64,000 nucleotides of DNA from Bifidobacterium sp. WK012_4_13 (GTDB lineage Bacteria; Actinomycetota; Actinomycetes; Actinomycetales; Bifidobacteriaceae): assembly GCF_041080835.1 (NCBI RefSeq), contig NZ_CP129683.1, positions 1,798,001-1,862,000 of the forward strand, written 5' to 3'. This document shows, piece by piece, positions 1 to 10,200 of the stretch. The position numbers and the translations under genes were made by a program. Position 1 is the first letter of the stretch. Every line of letters starts with the position of its first letter. The notes beneath the pieces are model-generated. The model did not search any database. It was not told the DNA's origin and worked only from the letters and a program-made list of their open reading frames with translations.

Positions 1-1533
1 GTGAGACAAGCCGTTCTGGGCACATCTGTCGGCAACTTCATGGAATGGTTCGATTTCGGAATCTATGGGTATCTGACGGTGGTGATGACGACCGTGTTCA
101 CGAAGGGTCTTCCCAATTCCCTTGGCGTGCTGATCATGCTTCTGGGCTTCGCCGTCAGTTTTCTGGCACGTCCGCTGGGAGGATTTGTGCTCGGACCGCT
201 TGGCGACAGAATCGGGCGTCAGAAGGTGCTGTTCATCACCATGTCGGTCATGGCGGTCTCGACATCGCTTATCGGTGCGCTTCCCACGGCGGCTCAAATC
301 GGTCTTTGGGCGCCATTGCCTCTCTATGTTCTGAAGATGATCCAGGGCTTTTCGACGGGTGGGGAATATGCCGGCGCCGCAACCTACGTCTCCGAGTTCT
401 CACCCGACAAGCGTCGGGGCTTCTTCAGCTCCTGGCTCGATGTCGGCTCATATCTTGGGTTTGCCGCAGGCGCAGGTGCGGTTGCGCTCACGACCATGGT
501 CTCCGAGCGTTACTGGGGTGCGGATGCCATGGTGAATGGCGCTTGGAGAATCCCCTACTTCCTTGCAATCCCACTTGGCATCATCGCCGTCTACTTCCGT
601 TCTCGCATCCCTGAGACACCACACTTCGAAATGGAAGATTCCAGCGCAGAGGATGAGAGGCCGAGAACGCGCAGACGCGGACATTGGAGATTCTCCATCG
701 TTGGGCCGAAGCTGCGCGATGAGCGCATATTCGGTGCGCATTCGCTGCCTGGGGTGTTCAGACATTTCCATAAGGAGATTCTTCTCGGAATCCTGCTCGT
801 CGCCGCTGGCAATACGCTCGGCTACGTGCTGACGAGCTATATGCCGACCTATCTTTCCAACGAACTGGGAGAAAGCACCACTGATTCCGCCGTTGCGACG
901 ATTCCAGTGCTCATTCTCGTGACCATTCTGATGCCCTTTGCCGGAAGGCTCTCGGATCGCTTTGGAAGGAAGCCGGTTTTCGTCGCGTCCGCGGTCATCT
1001 CCGTCTTGGCCATGATTCCCGCATTCATGCTTATCAACTCCGGAAGCAGTCTTGCGATGCATCTGTCCCTGATTCTGCTTGCCCTGCCCGTCGCAGGCTA
1101 TGTCAGCGTGATTGCAGCGGCATTGCCCGCACTCTTTCCAACTGCATCGCGCTTTGGCGGCATGGCGATAACCTATAACGTCGGAGTCTCGCTGTTCGGA
1201 GGGACGACCCCATTCATCGTTCAAAGCCTTATCGAACTGACCGGCAATGCCTATATGCCAGCGCTGTATGTGATGCTGTTCTCGATTCTGGGTGGCATTG
1301 CGGTCCTGTTCATCCCTGAGACCGCAGGCAGGAATCTGATGGGTTCGATGCCCGCGGTAGCCTCTGCGGAGGATGCTTCGGAGATTCTCGCCACCCAGCA
1401 GGCCGACCCCAACATTGATTTGGACACGATGCCGGTCGATGCGGTGGCCGAAGCGTGGAACGTTCCGGACAACAAGGGACGGACTATCAATGAGACGGAA
1501 GGCGATCATGCAGGTCCCCGCCTCGCTCGGTGA
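1..1533 (+). CDS. MFS transporter, metabolite:H+ symporter (ProP-like) family, 5' end probably outside window
   Basis: The product is a multi-pass inner-membrane symporter of the MHS branch of the major facilitator superfamily, which takes up small zwitterions or organic acids with protons. The N-terminus has the branch hallmark GNFMEWFDFGIYGYL, and the loop 2-3 motif GPLGDRIGRQKVL is clear; a second copy, GRLSDRFGRKPVF, lies near residue 315. The frame is open from base 1 and the first transmembrane segment begins almost at once. Family members usually have 15-30 residues before it, so the GTG at base 1 is probably internal and the gene partial. A hydrophilic tail of about 65 residues follows the last helix. 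The substrate (proline, betaine, citrate or another) cannot be read from sequence. Confidence 0.85.
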   Translation: MRQAVLGTSVGNFMEWFDFGIYGYLTVVMTTVFTKGLPNSLGVLIMLLGFAVSFLARPLGGFVLGPLGDRIGRQKVLFITMSVMAVSTSLIGALPTAAQIGLWAPLPLYVLKMIQGFSTGGEYAGAATYVSEFSPDKRRGFFSSWLDVGSYLGFAAGAGAVALTTMVSERYWGADAMVNGAWRIPYFLAIPLGIIAVYFRSRIPETPHFEMEDSSAEDERPRTRRRGHWRFSIVGPKLRDERIFGAHSLPGVFRHFHKEILLGILLVAAGNTLGYVLTSYMPTYLSNELGESTTDSAVATIPVLILVTILMPFAGRLSDRFGRKPVFVASAVISVLAMIPAFMLINSGSSLAMHLSLILLALPVAGYVSVIAAALPALFPTASRFGGMAITYNVGVSLFGGTTPFIVQSLIELTGNAYMPALYVMLFSILGGIAVLFIPETAGRNLMGSMPAVASAEDASEILATQQADPNIDLDTMPVDAVAEAWNVPDNKGRTINETEGDHAGPRLAR

Positions 1534-1638
1534 CTCTGAGCGCGCTTGCGATTCGCGTGAAGCGGCCTTTTGAGCCTTATTTGTGAATCTCCACCGTATT
1601 ATCATCGTTCTGCGATGCGAGCGCGGTGCATTCGACCG

Positions 1639-1644
1639 TATAAT
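1639..1644 (+). promoter_or_regulatory. candidate -10 box of the mevalonate operon
   Basis: A perfect TATAAT stands about 120 bp upstream of the mevalonate kinase ORF, inside the 234-bp gap after the MFS gene. No good -35 hexamer is seen 16-18 bp upstream, so this is only a candidate promoter. It is the only sigma-70-like element I see in the gap. Confidence 0.3.
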
Positions 1645-1767
1645 CCTAAAGCGGCGTCCATGTGATGGCAACGGGAGACGGCATTCGTGCGATGACGGCC
1701 CGCACGGCTGTGCCGCGTTGCAAGGTGTGGCCGAGATGTTGAACCGGAAAGGTGGAGCAGGGCATTC

Positions 1768-2862
1768 ATGAAGGAACGGACGTATGAGCAATTCCGCAGA
1801 CGACCGCAGTCAGCCCTTCTGGGCGTTGAAAATGCGGCACCGTTCTCGGAACGTGTGATGCGCTCAGCCAGCCCCCGGCTCGCCTCGCGAACTTCCCAGA
1901 TGGAGCTTCCCTCACGTGGGGCGTTCCACTCGGGTTATGGCGAAACATGGGCAAAGGCCATTCTCGTCGGGGAACACAGCGCAGTCTATGGATATCCAGC
2001 CGTGGCTCTTCCCCTCCATAGCATGAAGATGAAGGCTTGGGCAACGCCGAATCTCGTTGGACGGCATCAGCTCAGGGCGCTTGGGTTCACTGGCCCGCTC
2101 GACGATTCGGGAGACCGCTTCGCGGGCATTCGCAGAGCCGTGTCCGTCGCAGAGGAATTCGTATCTCCACAGCGTTGGTCCGCCTTCACGCTTGTGACCG
2201 AGGCGGACTTCCCTGCGGAACGGGGCCTTGGGTCCTCGGCTGCCGCTGCTGGTGCGGTCATCCGCGCCGTTCTGGATGCATACGGGGTCGGCGCTACCTC
2301 ACAGGAGCTGTTCGAACTTACCAACCGAGCTGAGATGGTGACCCATGGTCATCCATCCGGCTTGGACTCTGCGACCACATGCTCGCAGAATGCAGTCGTG
2401 CTCAGCGGTGGCAGAATCTCCCATGTTTCCATGAAGGCTTCAGGCGTATTGGTCATCGCGGATTCCGGCATCTGTGGAAGCACCAGGGAGGCTGTCGGCA
2501 ACGTTCATCATCAGTATGAGACGGACAGGCCTCGCATCGAGGCGATACTTGGGGAGCTGGGAACTCTCGGCTCTCAATCAGTGGATGACCTGCAAGGCGG
2601 AAAGATGGACGATCTGGGTGTCCATATGAATGCGGCGCATATTCTGCTCGCACAGCTCAAGGTGAGCGAACCGACACTGGATAGGCTTGTCAACGTCGCC
2701 CGCGACGCAGGCGCCCTTGGCGCGAAGCTGACCGGCGGCGGGCTTGGTGGATGCATAGTCGCCCTGGCCGCTGACCAACGACATGCGGACGTCATCATGG
2801 ATGAACTCCGGCAGGCTGGGGCATGTGGAGTCTGGTCCCATGGGCTTGGGGCGATGGTATGA
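1768..2862 (+). CDS. mvk: mevalonate kinase
   Basis: This cytosolic GHMP-family kinase phosphorylates (R)-mevalonate with ATP, the first step of the lower mevalonate pathway. The N-terminal motif WAKAILVGEHSAVYG is at about residues 60-75, the ATP-binding GLGSSAAAAGAV loop near 153, and the C-terminal GHMP motif KLTGGGLGGC near 315. The ORF starts about 55 residues ahead of the usual family start. The ATG at 1768 has a modest GGAG upstream and is kept, but ATG 1858 or 1900 is possible. The stop overlaps the next start (ATGA at 2859-2862), so translation is coupled to the decarboxylase gene. Confidence 0.93.
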   Translation: MKERTYEQFRRRPQSALLGVENAAPFSERVMRSASPRLASRTSQMELPSRGAFHSGYGETWAKAILVGEHSAVYGYPAVALPLHSMKMKAWATPNLVGRHQLRALGFTGPLDDSGDRFAGIRRAVSVAEEFVSPQRWSAFTLVTEADFPAERGLGSSAAAAGAVIRAVLDAYGVGATSQELFELTNRAEMVTHGHPSGLDSATTCSQNAVVLSGGRISHVSMKASGVLVIADSGICGSTREAVGNVHHQYETDRPRIEAILGELGTLGSQSVDDLQGGKMDDLGVHMNAAHILLAQLKVSEPTLDRLVNVARDAGALGAKLTGGGLGGCIVALAADQRHADVIMDELRQAGACGVWSHGLGAMV

Positions 2863-4103
2863 GCGTGCCGGATAGGCCCGTTGCGGAAGCATCTGGGGCA
2901 TCTGGGACATCCGGGGCACCCGTGGCATCTGTGGCATCTGGGCGGCAACGATCTGAGATGCCGCAGCCGGTTGCGTTGCAGGCGACCGCTCAGGCCAATG
3001 CGAACATCGCATTGGTGAAATACTGGGGCAAGGCCGATGACGAACTGATAATTCCCAACGCATCAAGCCTCTCACTCACGATCGATGGCTTGGGAACAAC
3101 CACCCAGGTCACCTTCCATGCCGATGGTGCGGTGCAGGATGGCAGCGCCAGGGTCGATGCAGAGTCCACATCACGACCGATGCCTCAGGAACAAGGCTTA
3201 TGTGGGGATGGCCACGAATCGTCACAGGATTCGGACACTCTGATAATCGACGGCAGGCAGCATTCGGGCAAGGCGCTGCACAGGGTCAGCGATCTGCTCG
3301 ATCGCATTCGTGAACTATCGGGCTTGCATGCTCCGGCGACGGTGATCTCTCGAAATACGGTGCCCTACGCGGCTGGTCTGGCGAGCTCGGCTTCGGCCTT
3401 CGCCGCGCTCGCGGCCGCAGGGTCGCGCGCGGCCGGATTGAATCTCGATCCGAAGGATCTGTCAAGGCTTGCGAGGCGCGGATCCGGTTCTGCATCTCGG
3501 TCGATATATTCCGGACTGGCAGTCTGGCATGCCGGGCATGACGATGTGAGTTCATATGCCGAACCGGTTTCCACAATCATGGAAGATGCGGCGGAAGGCG
3601 CAGTCGCAGAGGATTTTGGCATGAATCTCGCAATGGTGGTGATACTGATTTCGAATAGAAAAAAGTCACTTTCAAGTCGCGTGGCCATGCGCCGTTCTGT
3701 TCAGACCTCGCCCTTGTATCAGGCTTGGATCGAATCCTGCGGCCGCGACCTGCATCAGGCATTGGCTGCGATAGGACATGCGGATGTCGAGGCTCTTGGC
3801 GCCATAGCCGAATCGAATTCCTATGGCATGCATGCGACGATGATGACGGCGCAGCCGCCAGTCGTGTATTGGCAGCCTGCGACGGTCGAGGCGCTGCATG
3901 CGGTTGAGGAGCTGCGCGCGGAGGGCATTGGCGCCTGGTCTACGATGGATGCAGGGCCTAACGTCAAGGTGCTGACAGCTTCGAAGGATGCCGTGCGCGT
4001 ATGCGAGTCCTTGCGTGAACGTCTCCCGGAACTGGACATTCGTGTCCATGAGGCTGGGAAGGGTGTCCGAATATTGGACAGAACTGTGGACAATTCGAGG
4101 TGA
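2859..4103 (+). CDS. mvaD: diphosphomevalonate decarboxylase
   Basis: The enzyme converts mevalonate 5-diphosphate to isopentenyl diphosphate with ATP, releasing CO2. Family signatures are NIALVKYWGK (about residue 49), the GHMP loop YAAGLASSASAFAAL (about 170) and RRGSGSASRSIYSG. ATG 2859 is chosen because it overlaps the mevalonate kinase stop. It gives 414 residues with an N-terminal extension of about 40 residues rich in Ala, Ser and Gly, encoded by 9-bp tandem repeats, before the conserved domain. A start at the internal Met of MPQPVALQATAQ would remove this extension. The gap to the next gene is 122 bp. Confidence 0.93.
   Translation: MSVPDRPVAEASGASGTSGAPVASVASGRQRSEMPQPVALQATAQANANIALVKYWGKADDELIIPNASSLSLTIDGLGTTTQVTFHADGAVQDGSARVDAESTSRPMPQEQGLCGDGHESSQDSDTLIIDGRQHSGKALHRVSDLLDRIRELSGLHAPATVISRNTVPYAAGLASSASAFAALAAAGSRAAGLNLDPKDLSRLARRGSGSASRSIYSGLAVWHAGHDDVSSYAEPVSTIMEDAAEGAVAEDFGMNLAMVVILISNRKKSLSSRVAMRRSVQTSPLYQAWIESCGRDLHQALAAIGHADVEALGAIAESNSYGMHATMMTAQPPVVYWQPATVEALHAVEELRAEGIGAWSTMDAGPNVKVLTASKDAVRVCESLRERLPELDIRVHEAGKGVRILDRTVDNSR
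2889..2942 (+). repeat. six tandem 9-bp units inside mvaD 5' end
   Basis: Six consecutive 9-bp units close to GCATCTGGG (2889, 2898, 2907, 2916, 2925, 2934) encode an Ala/Thr-Ser/Pro-Gly/Val tripeptide repeat. Because the unit is a multiple of three, copy-number change would keep the frame and only alter the length of the N-terminal extension of the decarboxylase. Confidence 0.75.
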
Positions 4104-4225
4104 ATAACCGATGCGATGGCATGGGCATATGGACTGGGACAACTGAAGATTGAACGATGAACGCGCATTCCATCGAGAATGCGTGACGGATTCTTTCCCC
4201 AGGCGCGTGTGCGGCATGAGGATGA

Positions 4226-5551
4226 ATGGACGATCAGATGAAAGACGATGACTTGGAAGAGACGGCTGTTGGCAGAGCTCCCGGGAAACTCTATGTTGCA
4301 GGTGAGTATGCGGTTGTCGAGCCTGGACACCGCGCAATAGTGGTGGCAGTGAACCGCTTCCTTGATGTCCGGATACATGCCTCAGACTTCGAGGCGCGGC
4401 AAGGATCCCTGCAATCCAACAGGTTTACAAGGAGCCGTGTGCAGTGGCATCGTAGCCACGACACGATAGTCGTCGACTCTGCAGACCAGTCAGGCTGGGG
4501 ATTCATCATCAATGCGATCCGCGTGGTCGAGAGGTTTGCGGTTGAGGCAGGAAAGTCACTCCGGTACTGCGACATCTCGGTTTCGAGTGGACTCGATGAC
4601 GCTTCTGGCAAGAAATATGGGCTCGGCTCGTCCGGTGCGGTCACCGTCGCGACCGTTCAGGCGCTCTGTGACTTCTATCATCTTGAAATCGGTGAGATGG
4701 AGCGATACAAGCTTGCGTTCCTCGCCGCTAACGAGGTGCAGCCATCAGGGTCTGGTGGCGACATAGCGGCAGGCACGTTCCAAGGCTGCATCGCTTACAG
4801 TTCGCCGGACCATGAATGGATTGCTGCCCGGGTCGGGCACGATGCGCAGACTGAGACGCTGCAGCGTGCCGCACCTTCCGTGGGCATCGACCGGACAGGC
4901 CTCGATCGCCGTTCAGGCGAGGTCTCCGGCATCGCCCGACTCATCGGCATGGATTGGCCGGGACTGTCGATAGAGCGTCTGCCAGTGCCATCGGACATGA
5001 AATTCCTGGTCGGGTGGACGGGCGCTCCGGCATCCACACCCGAACTTGTCGCGAACGTTCAGCACAGCGTCCATGGCGGCGACATCACTGACCAAGGGTT
5101 TGCCGCCGAATCCGGAGACGCTTCCGAAAGGGTTCGGGACACAGACGGGAAATCGCATGACTCTCCGGCCTTGGGGCTTGGAGACGCGATGGAGACGTCC
5201 AAGGAAAGGTACGGACGCTTCGTGCGTGACAGCGATGCATGCGTGACAGCGATGGCAGATGCATTCAGAAGAGGTGACGTCTCTGCCATTCAGACCCAGA
5301 TTCGTGCGGCGCGCCGGATTTTGCTGAGCCTGACTGACATAACCGGCACCATCGTGGAAACGAGGGCATTGAACGATCTTGTTCGCATCGCGCAATCCCA
5401 CGGTGCGGCAGCGAAGAGCTCAGGAGCCGGTGGCGGGGACTGCGGCATAGCCATCGGGGGTCCGGAAGTCGATTCCGATGCCATTCGGGCAGACTGGAAC
5501 GCCTGTGGCATCGAAGCCTTGGACCTCCATATCAGCACTGGGGATGAATGA
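4226..5551 (+). CDS. mvaK2: phosphomevalonate kinase
   Basis: This GHMP kinase converts mevalonate 5-phosphate to mevalonate 5-diphosphate. Visible motifs are APGKLYVAGEYAVVEPGH (residues 19-36), YGLGSSGAVTVATVQAL (about 131-147), PSGSGGDIAAGTFQG and the C-terminal KSSGAGGGDCGIAI, which place it in the bacterial ERG8/MvaK2 family. Length is 441 residues, somewhat above the usual 350-380. The extra length is in a hydrophilic loop around residues 290-330 (about nt 5090-5215). GAGG precedes ATG 4226. The stop overlaps the isomerase start by ATGA at 5548-5551, which indicates one transcript. Confidence 0.92.
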   Translation: MDDQMKDDDLEETAVGRAPGKLYVAGEYAVVEPGHRAIVVAVNRFLDVRIHASDFEARQGSLQSNRFTRSRVQWHRSHDTIVVDSADQSGWGFIINAIRVVERFAVEAGKSLRYCDISVSSGLDDASGKKYGLGSSGAVTVATVQALCDFYHLEIGEMERYKLAFLAANEVQPSGSGGDIAAGTFQGCIAYSSPDHEWIAARVGHDAQTETLQRAAPSVGIDRTGLDRRSGEVSGIARLIGMDWPGLSIERLPVPSDMKFLVGWTGAPASTPELVANVQHSVHGGDITDQGFAAESGDASERVRDTDGKSHDSPALGLGDAMETSKERYGRFVRDSDACVTAMADAFRRGDVSAIQTQIRAARRILLSLTDITGTIVETRALNDLVRIAQSHGAAAKSSGAGGGDCGIAIGGPEVDSDAIRADWNACGIEALDLHISTGDE

Positions 5552-6747
5552 TCATGTCAAGCAAGCCGAATCACGAAGAGCCAGCCCCATCCCAGCCCGC
5601 TGCCATGCCTTCGAAGCAAACCTTGCCCAGAAGGCATTCGCGCAAGGACGACCATGTCAGGCTTGCAAACGCCCAGCATGAAGCCGAAGGCTGCAATTCC
5701 TTCGACGATGTCAGGTTCGTCCATAACAGCTTTCCAGACATGGCGGTGCACGATGTCGACATGCATGTCGACATGCTCGGATCCCAGTGGGACGTGCCGT
5801 TCTATGTGAACGCGATGACCGGTGGATCGGCAAGCACCGGCGTGCTCAATGGCGCGCTTGCACAGGCCGCAGAAAGCTGCGGCGTCGCCATCGCATCCGG
5901 CTCGCAGCACGCTGCTCTTCGTGATCGGGCGCTTACTCCGACTTTCACGACGCTCAGGGAACACACGCATGGATTCCTGTTTGCCAATGTCGGGCCTAGC
6001 GTCACTGCGAGCCAGGCAAGGCAGGCCGTGGACATGATCGCGGCGAATGCGCTCCAGATCCATGTCAATGCCGCACAGGAAATAGTCATGCCAGAAGGAG
6101 ACCGTGACTTTTCGGCCTGGAAGGCAACGATCCGTGAAATCCTCGAAACCGTGGATGTTCCCGTCGTGGTCAAAGAGGTCGGGTTTGGAATGAGCCAGGC
6201 AACGATTCGCGCCATCGCGGCGATGGGCGTCGCGGCAATCGATGTGAGTGGCAGGGGCGGAACGGATTTCATCACAATCGAGAATCAGCGTCGAAACCGT
6301 TCCGAATATGGATATATGGCCGGATGGGGCGAATCCACGGTCCTCAGTCTGCTCAACGCGGTCGAGGTCCACCATGAGCGCTTGGCCGATCGGGATGGAA
6401 GTTCGCACGCATCATCCGATTCGGTCTTGCAGCCACAGATCGTTGCATCGGGCGGTGTCAGAACACCCTTGGATGTGGCAATCGCCCTGTCGCTGGGCGC
6501 CCAGGCGGTCGGCGTATCAGGGCATTTTCTGCATACTCTCATCAAGTCCGGCGAGAGTGGACTGGTCGAGGAGATAGAGCGATGGAAGCAGCAGCTGCGT
6601 TCCATCATGACCCTGCTTGGTGCCAGAACAATACCCGAGCTGCGTACAAGAAACCTGCTGGTCACCGGGCAGACAGGGCGAGAGGCCGAACTGCTCGGGA
6701 TTTCACTCAAGGACTACGCAAATCGCTCGGTTCAGTCAGTGGACTAG
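5548..6747 (+). CDS. fni: type 2 isopentenyl-diphosphate delta-isomerase
   Basis: This FMN- and NADPH-dependent TIM-barrel isomerase interconverts IPP and DMAPP and completes the lower mevalonate pathway. Diagnostic segments are FYVNAMTGGS near residue 90, VKEVGFGMSQATI, DVSGRGGTDFITIEN and the FMN phosphate-binding stretch ASGGVRTPLDVAIALSLGAQAVGVSG. It is unrelated to the Nudix-type IDI-1. An in-frame ATG at 5554 is an alternative to ATG 5548. HMG-CoA synthase and reductase are not in the window, so the upper pathway must be encoded elsewhere. Confidence 0.93.
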   Translation: MIMSSKPNHEEPAPSQPAAMPSKQTLPRRHSRKDDHVRLANAQHEAEGCNSFDDVRFVHNSFPDMAVHDVDMHVDMLGSQWDVPFYVNAMTGGSASTGVLNGALAQAAESCGVAIASGSQHAALRDRALTPTFTTLREHTHGFLFANVGPSVTASQARQAVDMIAANALQIHVNAAQEIVMPEGDRDFSAWKATIREILETVDVPVVVKEVGFGMSQATIRAIAAMGVAAIDVSGRGGTDFITIENQRRNRSEYGYMAGWGESTVLSLLNAVEVHHERLADRDGSSHASSDSVLQPQIVASGGVRTPLDVAIALSLGAQAVGVSGHFLHTLIKSGESGLVEEIERWKQQLRSIMTLLGARTIPELRTRNLLVTGQTGREAELLGISLKDYANRSVQSVD

Positions 6748-6888
6748 GATTGACATGTCCTTTTTGCAATGATCAGATTTTCTGATGAACGCCATGTGGA
6801 GTCGTTGGGAGAGAGCCGTCCGCATGACGGCGGTTGGTTTGGGCGCGGGCTAAGGGAAAGCAACCGGTTGAAAACGGCCGGATGAGGC

Positions 6889-7275
6889 ATGAGAGCAGTT
6901 GTGAGCGACTGCAGAAGGCGAGTAAGCGGCTCAATGACAGTTGAGATGACGGGAACGGTACCTGAACGGCAGATTCGACGTTATTTCGGTACGCGAGCGT
7001 ATAACCGGGCGTATGAGGTGATTGCAAGCGGACGCATGCATTCAATGAGAAGCGCCGAAAAGAACGAGGGAACCCCAGATGCCCAGCTGATGCTCTCCGC
7101 AGAGGTGGAGAGCACCGCTCCTGTGGTTTCCACGCGTGTGCACTCCTCGGTTGGGAGCGCTGACTATCAGGTAAGCGCTTCGATTCAGATTCCTGCGGGG
7201 AAGATCGTCTCCATCTCCTGCACATGCCCGCCTTCAACCGCATGGGTGCAGGATGCAAGCATTCCGCTGCGCTGA
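6889..7275 (+). pseudogene. N-terminal fragment of SWIM/SNF2 helicase, separated by a frameshift
   Basis: This 128-codon frame encodes the front of the helicase that continues at 7224 in another frame. Near its end it carries ISCTCP, the first CxC half of a SWIM zinc finger (CxC...CxH), then runs into unrelated residues and a TGA at 7275. The second half, GCKH, is in the -1 frame at about 7251-7262. Inserting one base near 7230 would give a continuous C-T-C-P-A-F-N-R-M-G-A-G-C-K-H finger. The break is either a real single-base deletion or a sequencing error. ATG 6889 is the first plausible start; ATG 6937 is another. Confidence 0.75.
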
Positions 7276-10200
7276 TCAAGCAATACAACGAGCATCCAGA
7301 GCTCTTCCTCGGATCTGGTGTGCAACGCGCTCCAAGGCGGGAGAATGTCAGTCATAAGGGCACGACAAGGATTCTGAGAAGATTCATGCGTCAGCGTGAT
7401 GCTGAGCAGAGTGCGGAGGCCAAGAATCGCCAGATCGCGCTGCTGAAGGAAGTGAGTACGGTTTCCGAGACGGCTGGCGGACATGCCCGTTCGGACATGC
7501 GCAAGAACATGCCGGAAGGCGCCGTCCGTCTGCGTCCGAGCATCGAATGCGCGGCGCGTGGCTGGTCATTGCGGCTTCGCATTCTCGTTCCCTCCCACAA
7601 CATCAACTATGTCGTCAAAGACATTCAGGGAATGATCGGAGCCTTCCGAGGGCGCGAGTATTTTTCGTACGGGCAGCGTCTCTCATTCGTCCATACCATT
7701 GAATCGCTTTCACCGCGTTCCCGTGACTTGCTGGGAATCATCGACCGTGCTCTTGAGATTCGAAAGAGCCTTGCATCGGAGCGCAGCTCTGGTTACTACG
7801 CGGAGCATTATCAGCCCAAAATCGCCGTGATCTCGCTTTCCGACTCTGAGGTCGCCGAATTGCTGGATCTGTTTGTCGGAGCCGATGAAACGATAGACTA
7901 CGCCCCGCCGCAGGAGCTCTTCGAAGCCTCCGGACCGGCACATGTCGTGGATGGCGACCCCGATCTGGGGATTCGAATCGTCGCCCAGAACGATAACGAA
8001 CAGAACGCCGTGAACCATGACGCCGCCTTTGGATCAGCGGCCGAGCGTGACTCTGGCTTCTCGATTCGGCATGGTGCCGTCGCCGAACGTTTCATACCAG
8101 GGAGAGCGTCATCGTTCGTGATCGTTCGCCCTGTCGAATCACCATCGCGTGCAGCGCGGCCCATTGTGGGCAGAGACGCTTTCACGGCGGAGGATTCCCT
8201 TGATTCTCAGGGAAACTCCGAGGGAAAGATGCCTTCCGACATGCAGGACATGATGATGAATCAGGTCGTCATCCATCGATGCAGCCAGTATTTCGTCAAC
8301 CATCGTGAGCTTATCTCGACGCTATGTGCCGAAGGTGACCCTGATGGACTCTATCTTGGCGAAGATGACCTGGAATCATTTTCCCGCACGGTCCTTCCCT
8401 TTCTCTCCTCACCGAAGGACGTGGGCGAAACGGATGGACCGGTCTCGGCGACGAACTCGTCGGATGCCAGCAGCCATAGGGGCATCATCGCCGAACTCCC
8501 GCAGGAACTCCTGCAGCTACGAACCGAGCCCTGCGTCATAGAATGCTATCTTGACCGCGACGACGAGGGAATCACCTGCGATGTTCAGGCCCGTTACGGT
8601 GATGAGAGCTTCCATGTGTTCTCAGGCATCGGCATCAACGGCAGCAAGGGCATCAAGCGGGACAAGGATGCCGAGCGTCTGGCTGTCGAGGCCGTGCGTC
8701 AATACTTCCCGATGCCCGATGGGCCGGTTGCCCGCATTCCGGAGTCGGATGACAAGGCAATCTACAGGCTGATAACCGAGGGTCTCACCATTCTCAAAAG
8801 TCTGGGCAACGTGTTTGCGACCCCCGCATTCGACGGGATGACGGACATGCCAAAGCCGGTCATAGGCGTTGGACTGAGCATGAAGTCCGGTCTGGTTGAA
8901 ATATCGCCGATGGCAGACGAAATCGATCCCGACGAGGTGCGTGAATTGCTTCAGAGCTATCGCAGGCATCGCCGCTTCCACAGACTGCGAAACGGGAGCT
9001 TCGTCGACATGGGATCGGTTGATACCCATCGGCTTGAAGACATCGCCGACGATCTGGGCATCAAGCAGGGAGCTTTTGCCGCAGGAAACGTCGACCTGCC
9101 GGCATTCGAGGCCTACTATCTTGACAGTCAGGTCCCGGACTCCGCGAAATCCGAGAGCTTCAAGGCATATGTGCAGGAGCTGAAGGTGATCGATCCCACG
9201 CGCTACGCATTGCCTTCGTCGTTGCAGAAGGTGCTCAGACCATATCAGGCAGAGGGATTCAGATGGCTTAGCGCCGTATGCGACAAAGGATTCGGCGGCA
9301 TTCTTGCCGATGAGATGGGTCTGGGAAAGACCGCACAGCTGCTTTCGTTCCTGCTTGCTCGGCAGAGCGAGGCACGCGAGGTCGGCCCCAACCTTATCGT
9401 GTGCCCCGCGTCCCTCGTCTATAACTGGGCGGCGGAGGCAGAGAAGTTCGCTCCAGGCCTGAGGGTCATGGTGGCTTCCGGAACCAAGGCCGAACGTCAT
9501 GAGATGCTGGCCAGGGCCCGACGATCGGTGTCGGATGAAGGCGGTGCGACTGCGGACGAACAGCCAGACGTCATCATTACCTCGTATGACCTGTTGAGGC
9601 GAGACCTTGACGATTACAAGGCTTTGCGCTGCTATTGCATGGCTCTCGACGAGGCGCAGTACGTGAAGAACCACGCGACCAAGTCTTCGCGTGCCGTTCG
9701 CACGATACAGACCTTGCATCGATTTGCACTGACGGGCACTCCGATCGAGAATCGTCTTTCGGAGCTGTGGAGCATCTTCGACTTTCTGATGCCAGGCATT
9801 CTCGGGTCCTACGCGCACTTCCGCGAACGCTTTGAAATGCCAATCCTGAGCGGTGACCGGCATGTCCAGATGAAGCTCCAGGGATTCATCGGCCCATTCA
9901 TTCTTCGCCGACTGAAATCCGAGGTTCTGAAGGATCTGCCTGACAAGATCGAGAACGTCATCACAGTTAAGCTTCAGGGCGAGCAGCGCAAGCTGTATGC
10001 GGCGCTTGAACAGCGTCTGCGAGACACGCTCACCCGTCAGACCGACCCCGACTTCACCGAGGGAAAGCTGCTCGTCCTGGCTCAGCTCACGAAGCTGCGC
10101 CAGGTATGCTGCGATCCGCGGCTGCTGTTCGCTGATGCGGAATCAGGCAAGGGCACATCCGCAAAGCTGGATGCAATCGAAGACCTGGTGTCCACATGTC

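Noticed and set aside
448..1791. 447-codon open frame on the minus strand opposite the MFS transporter
   Set aside because: It is antisense to a clear transporter, has a random His/Arg/Asp-rich composition and shows no domain; it is a high-GC shadow.
7218..7232. Programmed -1 frameshift in the helicase gene
   Set aside because: No slippery heptamer of X-XXY-YYZ type and no convincing downstream stem; a simple one-base deletion or sequencing error fits better.
8622..9863. 413-codon open frame antisense to the SNF2 helicase
   Set aside because: The opposite strand carries the conserved helicase motifs; this frame has no recognisable motif or ribosome site.
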